Position numbers and translations under genes: made by a program. DNA of 20,693 nucleotides, taken from the NCBI GenBank assembly GCA_013152795.1, contig JAADFS010000168.1:1-20693 (forward strand), in the 5' to 3' direction. The DNA comes from Deferribacteres bacterium. GTDB taxonomy: Bacteria > Nitrospirota > Thermodesulfovibrionia > UBA6902. Position 1 is the first letter of the stretch, and each line of letters starts with the position of its first letter. The notes under the pieces were generated by a model. That model did not search any database and was not told the DNA's origin. It worked only from the letters and a program-made list of their open reading frames with translations. Of the stretch, positions 15,441 to 20,693 are shown one piece after another.

Positions 15441-15490
15441 CGTGTCCGTTTTTCTGTTTACGGTCACGACAACGGACACGATCCACGGAA
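15441..15490 (+). repeat. Second dispersed repeat (R2), copy 2, with a 10-bp stem
   Basis: CGTGTCCGTT (15441-15450) and AACGGACACG (15471-15480) are perfect inverted repeats around a 20-base loop. The part from 15452 to 15490 matches 10301-10339. Confidence 0.65.
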
Positions 15491-15494
15491 ATTT

Positions 15495-15546
15495 GGGAGG
15501 CTCCTCCCTCTGCTCCGATAACAGTATTTTATGCCACTGTAAGGAT
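15495..15546 (+). repeat. MITE-like repeat, right-end fragment (H)
   Basis: Hairpin GGGAGG-CT-CCTCCC followed by CGATAACAGTA and the right terminal repeat TTTTATGCCACTGTAAGGAT. The left half and most of the core are missing. The rest of 15401-15630 shows only a possible promoter. Confidence 0.6.
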
Positions 15547-15548
15547 AA

Positions 15549-15577
15549 TTTACAAAGCAGTCATTATGTGGTAAATA
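15549..15577 (+). promoter_or_regulatory. Possible promoter of the lipoprotein gene
   Basis: TTTACA (15549-15554), 17 bases, TAAATA (15572-15577). The -10 is weak. It lies just beyond a repeat right end and about 50 bases before the start. Confidence 0.3.
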
Positions 15578-15630
15578 AAAAACAACAGAGGTCTACAGCT
15601 CTGTGTAGAGAATGTGACAGGGAGGGGAAA

Positions 15631-16098
15631 ATGAGAGACAGGGATGTTACGAAGTCAAGATATGTAGTTTTTGCAGCACTATTATTAGTATTCGTTACAG
15701 GATGTACTGGTACTGCAAGACAGGCTTACAGGGAAAAATGGACTTCTGAGGTTCATAGTGTACGTATAATATCCATTTCCCCGGATCTGTCCACTGCATT
15801 GTATGTGGGGGAAAATTATGATATTGAAACCACTGTGGAATATTCCTTCAAGGAAGACAGGGGGTCTATTTCACTGGTGATACAAAGGGGCGAATTTGGA
15901 TATCCACCTATCGGGGTCGTGAGTAAGCCGATAACAAAGGGTGAAGGCAGGCTCACTCTCAAGGCGAATATTACCGTTCCGGAGACAAAGGCAGTACAGG
16001 TTTTCACTCCATTAACCGCGCAGGGAGACACATCCACAAGGGTACTGGATATGAGATTATACAAAGTGGTCGACAGGAGGAAACAGACAGAACAGTAA
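15631..16098 (+). CDS. Small lipoprotein of unknown function
   Basis: 155 residues. The N-terminus MRDRDVTKSRYVVFAALLLVF leads into the lipobox VTGC, so the protein should be lipidated at that Cys and anchored in a membrane facing the periplasm. The rest is beta-rich, with a segment like a secreted immunoglobulin-like domain (ALYVGENYDIETTVEYSF, then KGEGRLTLKANITVPE), but I recognise no family. The start at 15631 is chosen because AGGGAGGGG lies just upstream and the signal peptide follows; an upstream ATG at 15442 reads through repeats. It sits alone between the chorismate mutase gene and dnaE, with its own possible promoter. Function unknown. Confidence 0.75.
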   Translation: MRDRDVTKSRYVVFAALLLVFVTGCTGTARQAYREKWTSEVHSVRIISISPDLSTALYVGENYDIETTVEYSFKEDRGSISLVIQRGEFGYPPIGVVSKPITKGEGRLTLKANITVPETKAVQVFTPLTAQGDTSTRVLDMRLYKVVDRRKQTEQ

Positions 16099-16101
16099 GG
16101 T

Positions 16102-16129
16102 TTGACTAAGATTCCGGCAATATTATAAA
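16102..16129 (+). promoter_or_regulatory. Promoter of dnaE, with -10 seven bases before the start codon
   Basis: TTGACT (16102-16107), a 16-base spacer, TATAAA (16124-16129). Both hexamers match the consensus at five of six positions. The expected transcription start falls at or next to the dnaE ATG (16137), which has no Shine-Dalgarno, so a leaderless message is predicted. Confidence 0.5.
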
Positions 16130-16136
16130 ATTTTCC

Positions 16137-19100
16137 ATGCATTCCGGTTATGTCCCTCTTCATCTTCACACTGAATACAGCCTGCTTCTTGACGGTGCCA
16201 TCAGGATCGATGACCTGATCAGCAGGGCCATTCAGTACAATCTCCCGGCACTCGCCCTGACCGACCACGGGAACCTGTTCGGGGCGATAGATTTCTATAA
16301 AAAGGTCTCAAAGGCGGGCCTCAAGCCCATAATCGGCTGCGAGGTGTACGTGGCCCCGGATGACCACACGAAAAAAGGCGGTGCAAACGGCGCGGGCGAG
16401 AAGCCGTTTCACCTGATCCTCCTGTGCAGGGACCTTGACGGCTACAGGAACCTCACGCGCCTCGTAAGCAAGGCGTACCTCGACGGCTTCTACTACAAGC
16501 CCCGTATCGACAAGGACCTGCTTGCCCAGTACAGCGGCGGACTTATAGGGCTTTCCGCGTGTCTGAAGGGGGAGATACCGTTTTACCTTGCGGCAGGGAT
16601 GCTCGACAGGGCAAGGGAGGCTGCGCTCAGCTACCGGCACATCCTCGGACCTGAAAACTTCTACCTCGAGATACAGGCGAATGAACTGCCCGAACAGGAG
16701 GAGATCAACAGGCAGCTTGTCGAGTTGAGCCGGGACCTCCATATAGGCCTTGTTGCGACAAACGACTGCCACTACCTTGACAGGGAGGATGCAAAGGCGC
16801 ATGAAGTGCTGCTGTGCATTCAGACCGGCAAGACGCTTAATGACAGCGACAGGATGAAATTCTCCGCGGACTCCTTTTATTTCAAGAGCCCGCAGGAGAT
16901 GATGGAGGCATTCGGAGAGATTCCCGAGGCTGTCGAAAATACGAGAAGGATCGCCGAGAGATGCAATCTCGATTTCAGGTTCGACGAGTTCCGGCTGCCT
17001 GTATACGAGGTCCCCGGAGGAGAGGATCTGAACAGGTATCTCGAAAAGCTCGCGGTCGAGGGGCTTAAAAAGAAGCTCAACGGCACCATACCCCCCGCCT
17101 ACAGGGAGAGGCTCGACAGGGAACTCCGCATGATCGCCAAGATGGGCTTTTCCTCGTATTTCCTTATTGTCTGGGACTTTATCCACTACGCCAAGAGCAG
17201 GGACATACCCGTAGGCCCGGGAAGGGGCTCCGCCGCCGGAAGCCTGGCGGCATACGGCCTGGATATAACGGACATAGACCCCATCAGATACGGCCTGCTG
17301 TTTGAAAGGTTCCTCAACCCCGAAAGGGTGAGCATGCCTGATATTGACGTGGACTTTTGCATGGACAGGCGCGGCGAGGTGATCGAGTATGTGGCGGACA
17401 AGTACGGGAGAGACCGTGTGGCCCAGATAATAACATTCGGCACCATGCAGGCGCGGGCCGTTATCAGGGATGTGGGAAGGGCCATGAACATCCCCTACGC
17501 AGAGGTGGACAGGGTGGCCAAGCTCGTGCCCTTTGTCCCGAAGATCACCTTGAAATCCGCCATTGATATGGAGCCGAAACTCAAAGAGATGTACGAGACC
17601 AGGCAGGAGATCAGGGAGCTTATAGATATAGCCCGGAGGCTCGAAGGCATCGCCAGGCACGCATCGACCCATGCCGCGGGGATCGTGATATCGCCGGAGC
17701 CGCTTACCGACTTCCTGCCCCTGTACAAGGCCCCCAATGACGATGCGGTCACGACCCAGTTCGATATGGATGCCATTAAAAAGCTCGGCCTGCTGAAATT
17801 TGATTTTCTCGGGCTTAAAACCCTCACCATCATCGACAAGGCCGAGAAGATCATCAACAGCACCCGGCAACAGGAAAGCGGCGGGGATTACACGCCTTTT
17901 TCCATTGAGGCCATCCCGCTTGACGACAGGGACACCTATGCCCTGCTGAGCAGCGCCAGGACGGCGGGGGTGTTCCAGCTTGAAAGCTCCGGCATGAAGG
18001 ACCTGCTGACACGGCTGGCGCCCGAGGAGTTCGAGGACCTGATCGCGCTTGTCGCGCTGTACAGGCCGGGCCCGCTCGGCAGCGGCATGGTCGACGAATA
18101 TATCGAAGGGAAAAACGCCAGGTCGTCTGATGCCGGGGCAAAGCCGACCGGCTCGCTTGCCAAGCTCGGGCTGCCGAAGTTAAACGAGATACTCCGGGAG
18201 ACACACGGGATTATCCTCTACCAGGAGCAGGTCATGGATGTGGCTCACAAGCTTGCGGGCTTCAGCCTCGGGCAGGCCGATATCCTGAGAAAGGCAATGG
18301 GCGGCAAGAACCCCGAGGAGATGGAGAAGCTCAAGAATACATTCATAGACGGTGTCATGGCCAACAAGATATCCCGGAAAAAGGCCGAGACCCTCTTTAA
18401 CCTGATACTGCAGTTCGCCCAGTACGGCTTCAATAAATCGCATTCCGCGGCCTATGCCCTCATAGCATACAGGACCGCGTACCTGAAGGCCCACTACCCG
18501 GTGGAATTTATGGCCGCATCCCTTAGCGCGGACATGGACAATACCGCCAAGGTGGTGACTTTCATCAATGAATGCAAGGAGATGGGCATCGAGATACTCC
18601 CGCCTGATATTAATGAAAGCACAAGGGAGTTCAGGGTCACCGGCAATTCCATACGCTTCGGCCTTGAGGCCGTAAAGGGCGTGGGAGGCTCGGCCATTGA
18701 TGCAATAATAGAGGCGGGCACGACCAGGAAATTTGATTCCCTGTTTGATTTCTGTTCGCGAATAGACACCCGGAGGGTAAACAAAAAGGTCATAGAAAGC
18801 CTCATCAAGGCAGGCGCAATGGACGGCATGGGCAAGAGGGCGCAGTTGTGGGCCGCGCTGCCGGCTGTCATGGATGCTGCCGGCCGGTTTCAGAAAGAGC
18901 AGGACATCGGGCAGGCGAGCATGTTCGAGATACACGAGCCGTCGCCCCGGCAGATGCCGGATGTGGAGGAATGGCCTGATTCCCACCGGCTGGCAATGGA
19001 GAAAGAGGCCCTCGGATTCTATATCACCGGGCATCCGCTCAACGGCTACAGGGACAAGCTGGCGGAGCTTTCCGTGACATCCACCGCCGACCTCCAGGAA

Positions 19101-19691
19101 ATACACGACCGGCAGGATGTGCTCATCGGCGGGATCGTCAGGGAGTTCAAGAAGGTTCAGACCAAGAAAGGCGATCTCATGGGCTATGTTACGGTGGAGG
19201 ACCTTTACGGCACTGTTGAAGTCATTGCATTTCCCGAGACCTTCTCAGAAGCGAGGGACATAATATCACAGGATACGCCTGTGGTCGTCTCCGGCTACAC
19301 GGACAGCACTGACAAGGGATTAAAAATAGTCGCGCACAAGATAGCCTCAATTGACGACAGCACGCAGTTGAGTGAAATAAAATCAGCCGCGGCGGAGCGC
19401 ACCGCGAAGAAACGCTCCGCCAATGCCCGCAGGAAGCCGCGCCGGCGCACGCAGGAGCCGGAATATAAATCCCTGGTCATTTCAATGTATAATAGTACCG
19501 GACCGGAGACCCTCCCGAAACTCGAGGAGATACTCTCGAAATATTCAGGGGGCTGCCCTGTCTACCTGAAGATAATCTCACCCGGGCAATGGGAGACAGT
19601 GCTGTCGACAAACAGGCACGTGGCCCCTTCGGAGGAGATGCTGGCAGAGGCGGAAAAGCTCCTGGGAAAGGGAGCGGCGAGGTTGAGTTAA
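16137..19691 (+). CDS. dnaE: DNA polymerase III alpha subunit (DnaE1 type)
   Basis: Replicative polymerase, 1184 residues, full length for the family. The N-terminal PHP domain (~1-210) has HLHTEYS, LTDHGN, GCEVYV, FHLIL, SACLKGE and NDCHYL, so all usual metal ligands look present; such PHP domains can be catalytically active. The palm carries PVGPGRGSAAGSLAAY and PDIDVDF (D402, D404), with FDFLGLKTL further on. Next come the tandem helix-hairpin-helix region, an OB fold at ~990-1070 (VLIGGIVREFKKVQTKKG) and a C-terminal tail with a very basic stretch (TAKKRSANARRKPRRRTQ). The ATG at 16137 has no Shine-Dalgarno but lies 7 bases past a good -10. Upstream is the lipoprotein gene; accA follows after 129 bp. 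Confidence 0.97.
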   Translation: MHSGYVPLHLHTEYSLLLDGAIRIDDLISRAIQYNLPALALTDHGNLFGAIDFYKKVSKAGLKPIIGCEVYVAPDDHTKKGGANGAGEKPFHLILLCRDLDGYRNLTRLVSKAYLDGFYYKPRIDKDLLAQYSGGLIGLSACLKGEIPFYLAAGMLDRAREAALSYRHILGPENFYLEIQANELPEQEEINRQLVELSRDLHIGLVATNDCHYLDREDAKAHEVLLCIQTGKTLNDSDRMKFSADSFYFKSPQEMMEAFGEIPEAVENTRRIAERCNLDFRFDEFRLPVYEVPGGEDLNRYLEKLAVEGLKKKLNGTIPPAYRERLDRELRMIAKMGFSSYFLIVWDFIHYAKSRDIPVGPGRGSAAGSLAAYGLDITDIDPIRYGLLFERFLNPERVSMPDIDVDFCMDRRGEVIEYVADKYGRDRVAQIITFGTMQARAVIRDVGRAMNIPYAEVDRVAKLVPFVPKITLKSAIDMEPKLKEMYETRQEIRELIDIARRLEGIARHASTHAAGIVISPEPLTDFLPLYKAPNDDAVTTQFDMDAIKKLGLLKFDFLGLKTLTIIDKAEKIINSTRQQESGGDYTPFSIEAIPLDDRDTYALLSSARTAGVFQLESSGMKDLLTRLAPEEFEDLIALVALYRPGPLGSGMVDEYIEGKNARSSDAGAKPTGSLAKLGLPKLNEILRETHGIILYQEQVMDVAHKLAGFSLGQADILRKAMGGKNPEEMEKLKNTFIDGVMANKISRKKAETLFNLILQFAQYGFNKSHSAAYALIAYRTAYLKAHYPVEFMAASLSADMDNTAKVVTFINECKEMGIEILPPDINESTREFRVTGNSIRFGLEAVKGVGGSAIDAIIEAGTTRKFDSLFDFCSRIDTRRVNKKVIESLIKAGAMDGMGKRAQLWAALPAVMDAAGRFQKEQDIGQASMFEIHEPSPRQMPDVEEWPDSHRLAMEKEALGFYITGHPLNGYRDKLAELSVTSTADLQEIHDRQDVLIGGIVREFKKVQTKKGDLMGYVTVEDLYGTVEVIAFPETFSEARDIISQDTPVVVSGYTDSTDKGLKIVAHKIASIDDSTQLSEIKSAAAERTAKKRSANARRKPRRRTQEPEYKSLVISMYNSTGPETLPKLEEILSKYSGGCPVYLKIISPGQWETVLSTNRHVAPSEEMLAEAEKLLGKGAARLS

Positions 19692-19693
19692 AA

Positions 19694-19723
19694 GTTCAGG
19701 GTTCAGGGGTTCAAGAGTTGAAG
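19694..19723 (+). repeat. Degenerate GTTCAGG heptad repeats after dnaE
   Basis: GTTCAGG x2, then GTTCAAG and GTTGAAG at 7-8 base spacing, starting 2 bases after the dnaE stop. Same heptad type as at 1659 and 11081. Confidence 0.55.
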
Positions 19724-19775
19724 GGTTTTAAAGAGAAGGGAAGTAATTTGAAATTTAATAAATCAAACTTCCTTA

Positions 19776-19803
19776 ATTATTCATTATTCATTGTTCATTA
19801 TTC
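19776..19803 (+). repeat. Four ATTATTC-type heptads before accA
   Basis: ATTATTC x2, ATTGTTC, ATTATTC in tandem, ending 17 bases before the accA start codon and just before its GGAG. An AT-rich version of the 7-base repeats seen elsewhere in the window. Confidence 0.7.
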
Positions 19804-19820
19804 ATTTTTATGGAGCGTAT

Positions 19821-20693
19821 ATGCATTATTATCTTGATTTTGAAAGACCTGTTGCAGAGCTTGAGAACAAGATAGAGGAGCTCAGGCGCCTTGCCGACGG
19901 CAGGGACATGAACATAACAACCGAGATCAAAAAGCTTGCGCAGGACCTGAGGGCGGATATTTTTTCAAAGATCACACCCTGGCAGAAGACCATGATTGCG
20001 CGCCATCCCGACAGGCCGTACACACTCGACTACATAAGGCTGCTGATGGAAGACTTCATCGAACTGCATGGTGACAGGAGATTCGCGGACGACCCTGCCA
20101 TTGTGGCGGGCTTTGCAAGGTTCCAGGGCGTCCCTGTCGCCGTCATCGGCCACCAGAAGGGGCGGGGCACGAAAGAGAGGATTGAAAGAAACTTCGGCCA
20201 GCCCCATCCCGAAGGCTACAGGAAGGCCCTCAGGATAATGAAGCTTGCGGAGAGATTCGGAAATCCGGTTATCACATTCATCGATACCCCCGGCGCGTAT
20301 CCCGGGATAGGCGCGGAAGAAAGGGGACAGTCAGAGGCGATCGCGAGGAATCTCCTTGAAATGTTCAGATTAAAGATTCCCATAATACCGGTCATCATCG
20401 GGGAAGGCGGCAGCGGGGGGGCGCTTGCGCTTTCAGTGGGTGACAGGATACTCATGCTTGAGCATTCAGTCTATTCCGTAATCTCACCCGAGGGATGTGC
20501 GGCCATACTGTGGAAGAAAAACAGCAACTCCGTGGGACCGGCGGAGTACGCGCGGGCATCCGAGGCCCTGAAACTGACCGCGCAGGATATTCTCGCCCTC
20601 GGTGTGATTGACGAGATAATCCCGGAGCCGCTCGGCGGCGCGCACAGGGATGAGCAAAAGGCCGCCGAGGCCCTCGGAAGCGCGCTGAAACGC
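19821..20693 (+). CDS. accA: Acetyl-CoA carboxylase carboxyltransferase subunit alpha (3' truncated by window)
   Basis: 291 codons are present and the frame is still open at the window end; the family is ~315-325 residues, so little is missing. With AccD it moves the carboxyl group from carboxybiotin to acetyl-CoA, making malonyl-CoA for fatty acid synthesis. Visible: the N-terminal helix MHYYLDFERPVAELENKIEE, then RHPDRPYTLDYI, HGDRRFADDPAIVAGFARF, HQKGRGTKE, NFGQPHPEGYRKALRIMKLA, FIDTPGAYPGIGAEERGQ and GEGGSGGALALSVGD of the crotonase-like fold. The ATG at 19821 is chosen because GGAG lies 5 bases upstream; an ATG at 19810 is in another frame. A dnaE-accA order is seen in several bacterial groups. 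Confidence 0.97.
   Translation, partial: MHYYLDFERPVAELENKIEELRRLADGRDMNITTEIKKLAQDLRADIFSKITPWQKTMIARHPDRPYTLDYIRLLMEDFIELHGDRRFADDPAIVAGFARFQGVPVAVIGHQKGRGTKERIERNFGQPHPEGYRKALRIMKLAERFGNPVITFIDTPGAYPGIGAEERGQSEAIARNLLEMFRLKIPIIPVIIGEGGSGGALALSVGDRILMLEHSVYSVISPEGCAAILWKKNSNSVGPAEYARASEALKLTAQDILALGVIDEIIPEPLGGAHRDEQKAAEALGSALKR

Noticed and set aside
16308..17870. 520-codon open frame on the minus strand opposite dnaE
   Set aside because: It mirrors the codon bias of dnaE, has no family features, and the plus-strand frame is unmistakably dnaE.
18180..19106. 308-codon minus-strand open frame within dnaE
   Set aside because: Antisense shadow of a conserved polymerase region.

Overview
The window looks like a piece of a Gram-negative bacterial chromosome. 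The evidence is a lipobox lipoprotein, a comEC-type DNA-uptake gene, bacterial aspS with a GAD-type insert, dnaE and accA. Gene content and the dense short intergenic repeats would suit Nitrospirota or Desulfobacterota, but that is inference and taxonomy cannot be fixed from the sequence alone.

Layout. 1-1652 (+) is the 3' part of comEC. It converges, across a long imperfect hairpin, on a minus-strand group transcribed right to left: a ModE-like HTH regulator (4927-4580), a MoeA-like molybdopterin-binding protein (4587-3505), moaA (3508-2525) and a secreted TPR protein (2406-1761, frameshifted). The first three overlap and form a molybdenum-cofactor operon. 5420-9494 (+) is an inositol group: a good sigma70-type promoter, inositol-1-phosphate synthase (frameshifted near its 3' end), a fused inositol-phosphate cytidylyltransferase/CDP-alcohol phosphatidyltransferase, and a class II aldolase-like protein. 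Together they could turn triose phosphates and glucose-6-phosphate into a CDP-inositol product such as di-inositol phosphate or an inositol lipid. A DUF805 membrane protein (9847-9506, minus) follows. From 10340 all genes are plus strand: rluB, aspS (frameshifted near its 5' end), an M20 amidohydrolase, a chorismate mutase-cupin fusion, a small lipoprotein, dnaE and the start of accA, which runs off the window.

Two features are not ordinary. First, a dispersed MITE-like repeat with terminal inverted repeats close to AACCTTAATGTGGCATAAA occurs in about nine full or partial copies. It fills most gaps between 4.9 and 15.6 kb, supplies the 3' end of rluB and abuts several starts. One copy has expanded into a 12-unit heptanucleotide array. 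Second, all three frameshifted genes are repaired exactly, to canonical family spacing, by changing the copy number of one 4-5 bp direct repeat: TGCA 2 to 1 in the TPR gene, GTTCA 1 to 2 in the inositol synthase gene, TGAAA 2 to 1 in aspS. Whether these are real slippage mutations, population variants or assembly errors cannot be told from the sequence.

No rRNA, tRNA, CRISPR array, transposase or phage gene was recognised.
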